Shown here in pieces: positions 47,726 through 59,515 of a DNA stretch of 64,000 nucleotides. The stretch is from positions 82,275,799 to 82,339,798 of the forward strand of contig CM070915.1 of NCBI GenBank assembly GCA_036417435.1, given 5' to 3'. Position 1 is the stretch's first letter, and the number at the start of each line of letters is the position of its first letter. The notes beneath the pieces are model-generated. The model did not search any database, had not been told where the DNA came from, and was given only the letters and a program-made list of their open reading frames with translations. Both the position numbers and the translations under genes were made by a program. This DNA is from Inia geoffrensis. Lineage: Eukaryota; Chordata; Mammalia; Artiodactyla; Iniidae.

Positions 47726-49903
47726 GGGATTAGGGTACAATTTAGGGTACGACAACGCTTAAGGTTTAGCGTACGTGTGAGGGCACGAGTTAGTGTTGGT
47801 GTCCTGGTTAAGATTAGGGCACGGGTGAGGGTAAGGCTTCGGGTGAGGGTCAGGGTTAAGATTCGGGTTAGGGTTAGGGTTAAGGAATGCAGAGGGATTA
47901 GGGTACAGCTTAGGGTACGACAGTGCTTAAGGGTTAGCGTTCGTGTGAGGGCAAGGGTTAGTGTTAGTGTCCTGGTTAAGATTAGGGCACGGGTGAGGGT
48001 AAGGCTTCAGGTGAGGGTCAGGGTTAGGATTCGGGTTAGGGTTAGGGTTAGGGAATGGGGAGGGATTAGGGTACAGTTTAGGGTACGACAACGATTAAGG
48101 TTTAGCATACGTGTGAGGGCACAAGTTAGTGTTGGTGTCCTGGTTAAGATTAGGGCACGGGTGAGGATAAGGTTTCGGGTGAGGGTCAGGGATAGAATTC
48201 GGGTTAGGGTTAGGGTTAGGGAATGGGGAGATATTAGGGCACAGTTTAGGGTACCACAACGCTTAAGTTTTAGCGTACGTGTGAGGTAACTAGTTAGTGT
48301 TAGTGTACTGCTTACGATTAGGGCACGGGTGAGGGTAAGGCCTCGGAAGAGGGTCACGTTAAGGGTTAGGGTTAGGGTTAGGGTTAGGGAATGGGGATTG
48401 ATTAGGGTACAGGTTAGGGTACGGCAATGGCTTAGGGTTGGCGTACGTTAGAGGGCATGGGTTAGTGTTGATGTACTGGTTAAAATTAGGACACGGGTGA
48501 GGGTAAAGTTTCGGGAGAGTGTCATGTTTAGGTTTCAGGTTAGGGTTAGGGAATGGAGAGGGATTAGGGTACAGGTTAGGGTAACGCTGCGGTTTAGTGT
48601 TAGCGTACGTTTGAGGGCACAAGTTAGTCTTGGTGTCCTGGTTAAGATTAGGGCACGGGTGAGGGTAAGGCTTCGGGTGAGGGTCAGGGTTAGGATTCGG
48701 GTTAGGGTTAGGGTTAGGGAATGGAGAGGGATTAGGGTACAGGTTAGGGTACGACAATGCTTAAGGGTTAGCGTAAGTGTGAGGGCACGAGTTAGTGTTG
48801 GTGTACTGGTTAAGACAACGGCACCGATGAGTGTAAGGCCTCGGAAAAGGGTCACGTTCAGGGTTTTGCTTAGGGGTAGGGTTAGGGAATGGGGAGGGAT
48901 TAGGGTACAGTTTAGGGTACGACAACGATTAAGGGTTAGCATACGTGTGAGGGCACAAGTTAGTGTTGGTGTCTTCGTTAAGATTAGGGCATGGGTGAGG
49001 GTAATGTTTCGGGTGAGGGTCAGGGATAGAATTCGGGTTAGGATTAGGGTTAGGGAATGGGGAGATATTAGGGCACAGTTTAGGGTACCACAACGCTTAA
49101 GGTTTAGCGTACGTGTGAGGTCACTAGTTAGTGTTAGTGTACTGCTTACGATTAGGGCACGGGTGAGGGTAAGGCCTCGGAAGAGGGTCACGTTAAGGGT
49201 TAGGGTTAGGGTTAGGGTTAGGGAATGGGGATTGATTAGGGTACAGGTTAGGGTACGGCAATGGCTTAGGGTTGGCGTACGTTAGAGGGCATGGGTTAGT
49301 GTTGATGTACTGGTTAAAATTAGGACACGGGTGAGGGTAAAGTTTCGGGAGAGTGTCATGGTTAGGTTTCAGGTTAGGGTTAGGGTTAGGGAATGGAGAG
49401 GGATTAGGGTACAGGTTAGGGTAACGCTGCGGTTTAGTGTTAGCGTACGTTTGAGGGCACAAGTTAGTCTTGGTGTCCTGGTTAAGATTAGGGCACGGGT
49501 GAGGGTAAGGCTTCGGGTGAGGGTCAGGGTTAGGATTCGGGTTAGGGTTATGGTTAGGGAATGGGGAGGGATTAGGGTACAGGTTAGGGTACGACAATGC
49601 TTAAGGGTTAGCGTAAGTGTGATGGCACGAGTTAGTGTTGGTGTACTGGTTAAGAGAACGGCACCGATGAGGGTAAGGCCTCGGAAAAGTGTCACGTTCA
49701 GGGTTTTGCTTAGGGTTAGGGTTAGGGAATGGGGAGGGATTAGGGTACAGGATAGGGTACGACAATGCTTAAGGGTTAGCGTACGTTTGAGGGCATGAGT
49801 TAGTGTTTGTGTACTGCTTAAGATTAGGGCATTGGTTAGGGTAGGGCATCGGAAGTGTGTCAGGTTTAGGGATGGATTTAGGGTTAGGGTTAAGGAATGG
49901 GGA
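47726..49903 (+). repeat. Thirteen-monomer unit with internal G-to-C jump (2,178 bp)
   Basis: A 47726, B 47894, C 48062, D 48230, E 48398-48559 (162 bp, one TTAGGG fewer), F 48560, G 48728, C 48896, D 49064, E 49232, F 49400, G 49568, H 49736. After the first G the array jumps to C, skipping H-A-B. Confidence 0.88.
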
Positions 49904-51079
49904 GGGACTAGGGTACAATTTAGGGTACGACAACGCTTAAGGTTTAGCGTACGTGTGAGGGCACGAGTTAGTGTTGGTGTCCTGGTTAAGATTAGGGCAC
50001 GCGTGAGGGTAAGGCTTCGGGTGAGGGTCAGGGTTAGGATTCGGGTTAGGGTTAGTGTTAAGGAATGCAGAGGGATTAGGGTACAGCTTAGGGTACGACA
50101 GTGCTTAAGGGTTAGTGTTCGTGTGAGGGCAAGGGTTAGTGTTAGTGTTCTGGTTAAGATTAGGGCACGGGTGAGGGTAAGGTTTCGGGTGAGGGTCAGG
50201 GATAGAATTCAGGTTAGGGTTAGGGTTAGGGAATGGGGAGATATTAGGGCACAGTTTAGGGTACCACAACGCTTAAGGTTTAGCGTACGTGTGAGGTCAC
50301 TACTTAGTGTTAGTGTACTGCTTACGATTAGGGCACGGGTGAGTGTAAGGCCTCGGAAGAGGGTCACGTTAAGGGTTAGGGTTAGGGTTAGGGTTAGGGA
50401 ATGGGGATTGATTAGGGTACAGGTTAGGGTACGGCAATGGCTTAGGGTTGGCGTACGTTAGAGGGCATGGGTTAGTGTTGATGTACTGGTTAAAATTAGG
50501 ACACGGGTGAGGGTAAAGTTTCGGGAGAGTGTCATGGTTAGTTTTCAGGTTAGGGTTAGGGTTAGGGAATGGTGAGGGATTAGGGTACAGGTTAGGGTAA
50601 CGCTGCGGTTTAGTGTTAGCGTACGTTTGAGGGCACAAGTTAGTCTTGGTGTCCTGGTTAAGATTAGGGCACGGGTGAGGGTAAGGCTTCGGGTGAGGGT
50701 CAGGGTTAGGATTCGGGTTAGGGTTAGGGTTAGGGAATGGAGAGGGATTAGGGTACAGGTTAGGGTACGACAATGCTTAAGGCTTAGCGTAAGTGTGAGG
50801 GCACGAGTTAGTGTTGGTGTACTGGTTAAGACAACGGCACCGATGAGGGTAAGGCCTCGGAAAAGGGTCACGTTCAGGGTTTTGCTTAGGGTTAGGGTTA
50901 GGGAATGGGGAGGGATTAGGGTACAGGATAGGGTACGACAATGCTTAAGGGTTACCGTACGTTTGAGGGCATGAGTTAGTGTTTGTGTACTGGTTAAGAT
51001 TAGGGCATTGGTTAGGGTAGGGCATCGGAAGTGGGTCAGGTTTAGGGATGGGTTTAGGGTTAGGGTTAAGGAATGGGGA
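49904..51079 (+). repeat. Seven-monomer unit A-B/C-D-E-F-G-H (1,176 bp)
   Basis: A 49904, B/C 50072, D 50240, E 50408, F 50576, G 50744, H 50912. This B/C hybrid switches late (after GTGTTCTGG, at about 50,160), unlike the early switch at 31155, so it arose separately. Confidence 0.88.
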
Positions 51080-53263
51080 GGGATTAGGGTACAATTTAGG
51101 GTACGACAACGCTTAAGGTTTAGCGTACGTGTGAGGGCACGAGTTAGTGTTGGTGTCCTGGTTAAGATTAGGGCACGGGTGAGGGTAAGGCTTCGGGTGA
51201 GGGTCAGGGTTAGGATTCGGGTTAGGGTTAGGGTTAAGGAATGCAGAGGGATTAGGGTACAGCTTAGGGTACGACAGTGCTTAAGGGTTAGCGTTCGTGT
51301 GAGGGCAAGGGTTAGTGTTAGTGTCCTGGTTAAGATTAGGGCACGGGTGAGGGTAAGGCTTCAGGTGAGGGTCAGGGTTAGGATTCGGGTTAGGGTTAGG
51401 GTTAGGGAATGGGGAGGGATTAGGGTACAGTTTAGGGTACGACAACGATTAAGGTTTAGCATACGTGTGAGGGCACAAGTTAGTGTTGGTGTCCTGGTTA
51501 AGATTAGGGCACGGGTGAGGATAAGGTTTCGGGTGAGGGTCAGGGATAGAATTCGGGTTAGGGTTAGGGTTAGGGAATGGGGAGATATTAGGGCACAGTT
51601 TAGGGTACCACAACGCTTAAGTTTTAGCGTACGTGTGAGGTAACTAGTTAGTGTTAGTGTACTGCTTACGATTAGGGCACGGGTGAGGGTAAGGCCTCGG
51701 AAGAGGGTCACGTTAAGGGTTAGGGTTAGGGTTAGGGTTAGGGAATGGGGATTGATTAGGGTACAGGTTAGGGTACGGCAATGGCTTAGGGTTGGCGTAC
51801 GTTAGAGGGCATGGGTTAGTGTTGATGTACTGGTTAAAATTAGGACACGGGTGAGGGTAAAGTTTCGGGAGAGTGTCATGTTTAGGTTTCAGGTTAGGGT
51901 TAGGGTTAGGGAATGGAGAGGGATTAGGGTACAGGTTAGGGTAACGCTGCGGTTTAGTGTTAGCGTACGTTTGAGGGCACAAGTTAGTCTTGGTGTCCTG
52001 GTTAAGATTAGGGCACGGGTGAGGGTAAGGCTTCGGGTGAGGGTCAGGGTTAGGATTCGGGTTAGGGTTAGGGTTAGGGAATGGAGAGGGATTAGGGTAC
52101 AGGTTAGGGTACGACAATGCTTAAGGGTTAGCGTAAGTGTGAGGGCACGAGTTAGTGTTGGTGTACTGGTTAAGACAACGGCACCGATGAGTGTAAGGCC
52201 TCGGAAAAGGGTCACGTTCAGGGTTTTGCTTAGGGTTAGGGTTAGGGAATGGGGAGGGATTAGGGTACAGTTTAGGGTACGACAACGATTAAGGGTTAGC
52301 ATACGTGTGAGGGCACAAGTTAGTGTTGGTGTCTTCGTTAAGATTAGGGCATGGGTGAGGGTAATGTTTCGGGTGAGGGTCAGGGATAGAATTCGGGTTA
52401 GGATTAGGGTTAGGGAATGGGGAGATATTAGGGCACAGTTTAGGGTACCACAACGCTTAAGGTTTAGCGTACGTGTGAGGTCACTAGTTAGTGTTAGTGT
52501 ATTGCTTACGATTAGGGCACGGGTGAGGGTAAGGCCTCGGAAGAGGGTCACGTTAAGGGTTAGGGTTAGGGTTAGGGTTAGGGAATGGGGATTGATTAGG
52601 GTACAGGTTAGGGTACGGCAATGGCTTAGGGTTGGCGTACGTTAGAGGGCATGGGTTAGTGTTGATGTACTGGTTAAAATTAGGACACGGGTGAGGGTAA
52701 AGTTTCGGGAGAGTGTCATGGTTAGGTTTCAGGTTAGGGTTAGGGTTAGGGAATGGAGAGGGATTAGGGTACAGGTTAGGGTAACGCTGCGGTTTAGTGT
52801 TAGCGTACGTTTGAGGGCACAAGTTAGTCTTGGTGTCCTGGTTAAGATTAGGGCACGGGTGAGGGTAAGGCTTCGGGTGAGGGTCAGGGTTAGGATTCGG
52901 GTTAGGGTTATGGTTAGGGAATGGGGAGGGATTAGGGTACAGGTTAGGGTACGACAATGCTTAAGGGTTAGCGTAAGTGTGATGGCACGAGTTAGTGTTG
53001 GTGTACTGGTTAAGAGAACGGCACCGATGAGGGTAAGGCCTCGGAAAAGTGTCACGTTCAGGGTTTTGCTTAGGGTTAGGGTTAGGGAATGGGGAGGGAT
53101 TAGGGTACAGGATAGGGTACGACAATGCTTAAGGGTTAGCGTACGTTTGAGGGCATGAGTTAGTGTTTGTGTACTGGTTAAGATTAGGGCATTGGTTAGG
53201 GTAGGGCATCGGAAGTGTGTCAGGTTTAGGGATGGATTTAGGGTTAGGGTTAAGGAATGGGGA
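51080..53263 (+). repeat. Thirteen-monomer unit, tandem copy of 47726 unit (2,184 bp)
   Basis: A 51080, B 51248, C 51416, D 51584, E 51752, F 51920, G 52088, C 52256, D 52424, E 52592, F 52760, G 52928, H 53096. It has the same G-to-C jump as the 47726 unit, but E is full length. Confidence 0.89.
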
Positions 53264-54439
53264 GGGACTAGGGTACAATTTAGGGTACGACAACGCTTAA
53301 GGTTTAGCGTACGTGTGAGGGCACGAGTTAGTGTTGGTGTCCTGGTTAAGATTAGGGCACGCGTGAGGGTAAGGCTTCGGGTGAGGGTCAGGGTTAGGAT
53401 TCGGGTTAGGGTTAGTGTTAAGGAATGCAGAGGGATTAGGGTACAGCTTAGGGTACGACAGTGCTTAAGGGTTAGTGTTCGTGTGAGGGCAAGGGTTAGT
53501 GTTAGTGTTCTGGTTAAGATTAGGGCACGGGTGAGGGTAAGGTTTCGGGTGAGGGTCAGGGATAGAATTCAGGTTAGGGTTAGGGTTAGGGAATGGGGAG
53601 ATATTAGGGCACAGTTTAGGGTACCACAACGCTTAAGGTTTAGCGTACGTGTGAGGTCACTACTTAGTGTTAGTGTACTGCTTACGATTAGGGCACGGGT
53701 GAGTGTAAGGCCTCGGAAGAGGGTCACGTTAAGGGTTAGGGTTAGGGTTAGGGTTAGGGAATGGGGATTGATTAGGGTACAGGTTAGGGTACGGCAATGG
53801 CTTAGGGTTGGCGTACGTTAGAGGGCATGGGTTAGTGTTGATGTACTGGTTAAAATTAGGACACGGGTGAGGGTAAAGTTTCGGGAGAGTGTCATGGTTA
53901 GTTTTCAGGTTAGGGTTAGGGTTAGGGAATGGTGAGGGATTAGGGTACAGGTTAGGGTAACGCTGTGGTTTAGTGTTAGCGTACGTTTGAGGGCACAAGT
54001 TAGTCTTGGTGTCCTGGTTAAGATTAGGGCACGGGTGAGGGTAAGGCTTCGGGTGAGGGTCAGGGTTAGGATTCGGGTTAGCGTTAAGGTTAGGGAATGG
54101 GGAGGGATTAGGGTACAGGTTAGGGTACGACAATGCTTAAGGGTTAGCGTAAGTGTGAGGGCACGAGTTAGTGTTGGTGTACTGGTTAAGACAACGGCAC
54201 CGATGAGGGTAAGGCCTCGGAAAAGTGTCACGTTCAGGGTTTTGCTTAGGGTTAGGGTTAGGGAATGGGGAGGGATTAGGGTACAGGATAGGGTACGACA
54301 ATGCTTAAGGGTTAGCGTACGTTTGAGGGCATGAGTTAGTGTTTGTGTACTGGTTAAGATTAGGGCATTGGTTAGGGTAGGGCATCGGAAGTGGGTCAGG
54401 TTTAGGCATGGGTTTAGGGTTAGGGTTAAGGAATGGGGA
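53264..54439 (+). repeat. Seven-monomer unit A-B/C-D-E-F-G-H, copy of 49904 unit
   Basis: A 53264, B/C 53432, D 53600, E 53768, F 53936, G 54104, H 54272 (1,176 bp). It shares GGAGGGACTAGGG, GCACGCGTGAGG and GTGTTCTGG with the 49904 unit, and departs from it in F and G. Confidence 0.88.
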
Positions 54440-56119
54440 GGGATTAGGGTACAATTTAGGGTACGACAACGCTTAAGGTTTAGCCTACGTGTGAGGGCAC
54501 GTGTTAGTGTTGGTGTCCTGGTTAAGATTAGGGCACGGGTGAGGGTAAGGCTTCGGGTGAGGGTCAGGGTTAGGATTCGGGTTAGGGTTAGGGTTAAGGA
54601 ATGCAGAGGGATTAGGGTACAGCTTAGGGTACGACAGTGCTTAAGGGTTAGCGTTCGTGTGAGGGCAAGGGTTAGTGTTAGTGTCCTGGTTAAGATTAGG
54701 GCACGGGTGAGGGTAAGGCTTCAGGTGAGGGTCAGGGTTAGGATTCGGGTTAGGGTTAGGGTTAGGGAATGGGGAGGGATTAGGGTACAGTTTAGGGTAC
54801 GACAACGATTAAGGGTTAGCATACGTGTGAGGGCACAAGTTAGTGTTGGTGTCCTGGTTAAGATTAGGGCACGGGTGAGGGTAAGGTTTCGGGTGAGGGT
54901 CAGGGATAGAATTCGGGTTAGGGTTAGGGTTAGGGAATGGGGAGATATTAGGGCACAGTTTAGGGTACCACAACGCTTAAGTTTTAGCGTACGTGTGAGG
55001 TCACTAGTTAGTGTTAGTGTACTGCTTACGATTAGGGCACGGGTGAGGGTAAGGCCTCGGAATAGGGTCACGTTAAGGGTTAGGGTTAGGGTTAGGGTTA
55101 GGGAATGGGGATTGATTAGTGTACAGGTTAAGGTAAGGCAATGGCTTAGGGTTGGCGTATGTTAGAGGGCATGGGTTAGTGTTGATGTACTGGTAAAAAT
55201 TAGGACACGGGTGAGGTTAAAGTTTCGGGTGAGTGTCATGGTTAGGTTTCAGGTTAGGGTTAGGGTTAGGGAATGGAGAGGGATTAGGGTACAGGTTAGG
55301 GTACCGATGCGGTTTAGTGTTAGCGTACGTTTGAGGGCACGAGTTAGTCTTGGTGTCCTGGTTAAGATTAGGGCACGGGTGAGGGTAAAGTTTCGGGTGA
55401 GTGTCATGGTTAGGTTTCAGGTTAGGGTTAGGGTTAGGGAATGGAGAGGGATTAGGGTACAGGTTAGGGTACGACAGTGCTTAAGGGTTAGCATAAGTGT
55501 GAGGGCACGAATTAGTGTTGGTGTACTGGTTAAGACAACGGCACCGATGAGGGTAAGGCGTCGGAAAAGGGTCACGTTCAGGGTTGTGGTTAGGGTAAGG
55601 GTTAGGGAATGGGGAGGGATTAGGGTACAGGTTAGTGTACGACAATGCTTAAGGGTTAGCGTAAGTGTGAGGGCACGAGTTAGTCTTGGTGTCCTGGTTA
55701 ATATTTGGGCACGGGTGAGGGTAAGGCTTCGGGTGAGGGTCAGGGTTAGGATTCGGGTTAGGGTTAGGGTTAGGGAATGGAGAGGGATTAGGGTACAGGT
55801 TAGGGTACGACAAAGCTTAAGGGTTAGCGTAAGTGTGAGGGCACGAGTTAGTGTTGGTGTACTGGTTAAGACAACGGCACCGATGAGGGTAAGGCCTCGG
55901 AAAAGGGTCACGTTCAGGGTTTCGCTTAGGGTTAGGGTTAGGGAATGGGGAGGGATTAGGGTACAGGATAGGGTACGACAATGCTTAAGGGTTAGCGAAC
56001 GTTTGAGGGCATGAGTTAGTGTTTGTGTACTGGTTAAGATTCGGGCATTGGTTAGGGTAGGGCATCGGAAGTGGGTCAGATTTAGGTATGGGCTTAGGGT
56101 TAGGGTTAAGGAATGGGGA
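54440..56119 (+). repeat. Ten-monomer rearranged unit A-B-C-D-E-F/E-G-G/F-G-H (1,680 bp)
   Basis: A 54440, B 54608, C 54776, D 54944, E 55112, F/E 55280, G 55448, G/F 55616, G 55784, H 55952. It is the only unit with three G-type monomers. G at 55448 carries AAGGCGTCGG, shared with the G at 57128. Confidence 0.85.
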
Positions 56120-57463
56120 GGGATTAGGGTACAATTTAGGGTACGACAACGCTTAAGGTTTAGCGTACGTGTGAGGGCACGAGTTAGTGTTGGTGTCCTG
56201 GTTAAGATAATGGCACGGGTGAGGATAAGGCTTCGGGTGAGGGTCAGGGTTAGGATTCGGGTTAGGGTTAGGGTTAAGGAATGCAGAGGGATTAGGGTAC
56301 AGCTTAGGGTACGACAGTGCTTAAGGGTTAGCGTTCGTGTGAGGGCAAGGGTTAGTGTTAGTGTCCTGGTTAAGATTAGGGCACGCGTGAGGGTAAGGCT
56401 TCAGGTGAGGGTCAGGGTTAGGATTCGGGTTAGGGTTAGGGTTAGGGAATGGGGAGGGATAAGGGTACAGTTTAGGGTACGACAACGATTAAGGGTTAGC
56501 GTACGTGTGAGGGCACAAGTTAGTGTTGGTGTCCTGGTTAAGATTAGGGCACGGGTGAGGGTAAGGTTTCGGGTGAGGGTCAGGGATAGAATTCAGGTTA
56601 GGGTTAGGGTTGGGGAATGGGGAGATATTAGGGCACATTTTAGGGTACCACAACGCTTAAGGTTTAGCGTACGTGTGAGGTCACTAGTTAGTGTTAGTGT
56701 ACTGCTTACGATTAGGGCACGGGTGAGGGTAAGGCCTCGGAAGAGGGTCACGTTAAGGGTTAGGGTTAGGGTTAGGGTTAGGGAATGGGGATTGATTAGG
56801 GTACAGGTTAGGGTACGGCAATGGCTTAGGGTTGGCGTACGTTAGAGGGCATGGGTTAGTGTTGATCTACTGGTTAAAATTAGGACACGGGTGAGGGTAA
56901 AGTTTCGGGTGAGTGTCATGGTTAGGTTTCAGGTTAGGGTTAGGGTTAGGGAATGGAGAGGGATTAGGGTACAGTTTAGGGTACCGCTGCGGTTTAGGGT
57001 TAGCGTACGTTTGAGGGCACGAGTTAGTCTTGGTGTCCTGGTCAAGATTAGGGCACGGGTGAGGGTAAAGCTTCGGGTGAGGGTCAGGGTTAGGATTCGG
57101 CTTAGGGTTAGGGTTAGGGAATGGAGAGGGATTAGGGTACAGGTTAGGGTACGACAATGCTTAAGGTTTAGCGTAAGTGTGAGGGCACGAGTTAGTGTTG
57201 GTGTACTGGTTAAGACAACGGCACCGATGAGGGTAAGGCGTCGGAAAAGGGTCACGTTCAGGGTTTCGCTTAGGGTTAGGGTTAAGGAATGGGGAGGGAT
57301 TAGGGTACAGGATAGTGTACGACAATGCTTAAGGGTTAGCCTACGTTTGAGAGCATGAGTTAGTGTTTGTGTACTGGTTAAGATTAGGGCATTGGTTAGG
57401 GTAGGGCATCGGAAGTGGGTCAGGTTTATGGATGGGGTTAGGGTTAGGGTTAAGGAATGGGGA
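56120..57463 (+). repeat. Last canonical eight-monomer unit (1,344 bp)
   Basis: A 56120, B 56288, C 56456, D 56624, E 56792, F 56960, G 57128, H 57296. It is the final unit containing C, D, E and F. Everything to the right is A-B+-G-H. Confidence 0.9.
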
Positions 57464-58147
57464 GGGATTAGGGTACAATTTAGGGTACGACAACGCTTAA
57501 GGTTTACCGTACGTGTGAGGGCACGAGTTAGTGTTGGTAACCTGGTTAAGATTAGGGCACGGGTGAGGGTAAGGCTTCGGGTGAGGGTCAGGGTTAGGAT
57601 TCGGGTTAGGGTTAGGGTTAAGGAATGCAGAGGGATTAGGGTACAGCTTAGGGTACGACAGTGCTTAAGGGTTAGCGTTCGTGTGAGGGCAAGGGTTAGT
57701 GTTAGTGTCCTGGTTAAGATTAGGGCAAGGTTGAGGGTAAGGCTTCAGGTGAGAGTCAGGGTTAGGATTCGGGCTAGGGTTAGGGTTAGGGTTAGGGTTA
57801 GGGAATGGAGAGGGATTAGGGTACAGGTTAGGGTACGACAATGCTTAAGGTTTAGCGTAAGTGTGAGGGCACGAGTTAGTGTTGGTGTACTGGTTAAGAC
57901 AACGGCACCGATGAGGGTAAGGCCTCGGAAAAGGGTCACGTTCAGGGTTTCGCTTAGGGTTAGGGGTAGGGAATGGGGAGGGATTAGGGTACAGGATAGG
58001 GTACGACAATGCTTAAGGGTTAGCGTACGTTTGAGGGCATGAGTTAGTGTTTGTGTACTGGTTAAGATTATTGCATTGGTTAGGGTAGGGCATCGGAAGT
58101 GGGTCAGGTTTAGGGATGGGGTTAGGGTTAGGGTTAAGGAATGGGGA
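57464..58147 (+). repeat. 684-bp unit 1 of the homogeneous right-hand block
   Basis: A 57464, B+ 57632-57811, G 57812, H 57980. Variants: TTACCGTACG in A, GGTAACCTGG in A, GGGCAAGGTTGAGG and CGGGCTAGGG in B+, GATTATTGCATTGG in H. Confidence 0.93.
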
Positions 58148-58831
58148 GGGATTAGGTTACAATTTAGGGTACGACAACGCTTAAGGTTTAGCGTACGTGT
58201 GAGGGCACGAGTTAGTGTTGGTGTCCTGGTTAAGATTAGGGCACGGGTGAGGGTAAGGCTTCGGGTGAAGGTCAGGGTTAGGATTCGGGTTAGGGTTAGG
58301 GTTAAGGAATGCAGAGGGATTAGGGTACAGCTTAGGGTACGACAGTGCTTAAGGGTTAGCGTTCGTGTGAGGGCAAGGGTTAGTGTTAGTGTCCTAGTTA
58401 AGATTAGGGCACGGGTGAGGGTAAGGCTTCAGGTGAGAGTCAGGGTTAGGATTCGGGTTAGGGTTAGGGTTAGGGTTAGGGTTAGGGAATGGAGAGGGAT
58501 TAGGGTACAGGTTAGGGTACGACAATGCTTAAGGTTTAGCGTAAGTGTGAGGGCACGAGTTAGTGTTGGTGTACTGGTTAAGACAACGGCACCGATGAGG
58601 GTAAGGCCTCGGAAAAGGGTCACGTTCAGGGTTTCGCTTAGGGTTAGGGTTAGGGAATGGGGAGGGATTAGGGTACAGGATAGGGTACCGCAATGCTTAA
58701 GGGTTAGCGTACGTTTGAGGGCATGAGTTAGTGTTTGTGTACTGGTTAAGATTAGGGCATTGGTTAGGGTAGGGCATCGGAAGTGGGTCAGGTTTAGGGA
58801 TGGGGTTAGGGTTAGGGTTAAGGAATGGGGA
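58148..58831 (+). repeat. 684-bp unit 2
   Basis: A 58148, B+ 58316-58495, G 58496, H 58664. Variants: GGTGAAGGTCAGG in A, GTCCTAGTTAAG in B+, GGTACCGCAATGC in H. Perfect (TTAGGG)5 at 58458-58487. Repeated 4,104 bp downstream. Confidence 0.93.
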
Positions 58832-59515
58832 GGGATTAGGGTACAATTTAGGGTACGACAACGCTTAAGGTTTAGCGTACGTGTGAGGGCACGAGTTAGT
58901 GTTGGTGTCCTGGTTAAGATTAGGGCACGGGTGAGGGTAAGGCTTCGGGTGAGGGTCAGGGTTAGGATTCGGGTTAGGGTTAGGGTTAAGGAATGCAGAG
59001 GGATTAGGGTACAGCTTAGGGTACGATAGTGCTTAAGGGTTAGCGTTCGTGTGAGGGCAAGGGTTAGTGTTAGTGTCCTGGTTAAGATTAGGGCACGGGT
59101 GAGGGTAAGGCTTCAGGTGAGAGTCAGGGTTAGGATTCGGGTTAGGGTTAGGGTTAGGGTTAGGGTTAGGGAATGGAGAGGGATTAGGGTACAGGTTAGG
59201 GTACGACAATGCTTAAGGTTTAGCGTAAGTGTGAGGGCACGAGTTAGTGTTGGTGTACTGGTTAAGACAACGGCACCGATGAGGGTAAGGCCTCGGAAAA
59301 GGGTCACGTTCAGGGTTTCGCTTAGGGTTAGAGTTAGGGAATGGGGAGGGATTAGGGTACAGGATAGGGTATGACAATGCTTAAGGGTTAGCGTACGTTT
59401 GAGGGCATGAGTTAGTGTTTGTGTACTGGTTAAGATTAGGGCATTGGTTAGGGTAGGGCATCGGAAGTGGGTCAGGTTTAGGGATGGGGTTAGGGTTAGG
59501 GTTAAGGAATGGGGT
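58832..59515 (+). repeat. 684-bp unit 3
   Basis: A 58832, B+ 59000-59179, G 59180, H 59348. Variants: CGATAGTGC in B+, TTAGAGTTAGGG in G, GTATGACAATGC in H, GGGGTGGG at the H/A junction. Confidence 0.93.

Larger units (their letters stand above)
47450..54080 (+). repeat. Tandem duplication of about 3.36 kb (20 monomers)
   Basis: About 47,450-50,800 repeats at about 50,800-54,080. The offset is 3,354 bp before and 3,360 bp after a 6-bp deletion in E of copy 1 (about 48,541). Both copies share TTACCGTACG in H, CTTCGTTAAG, GGTAATGTTTCGG, AAGAGAACGG and GGAGGGACTAGGG. I noticed only a handful of substitutions between them, for example AAGATTCGG at 47,858, TAGGGGTAGGG at 48,870 and ATTGCTT at 52,501. 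Confidence 0.87.
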
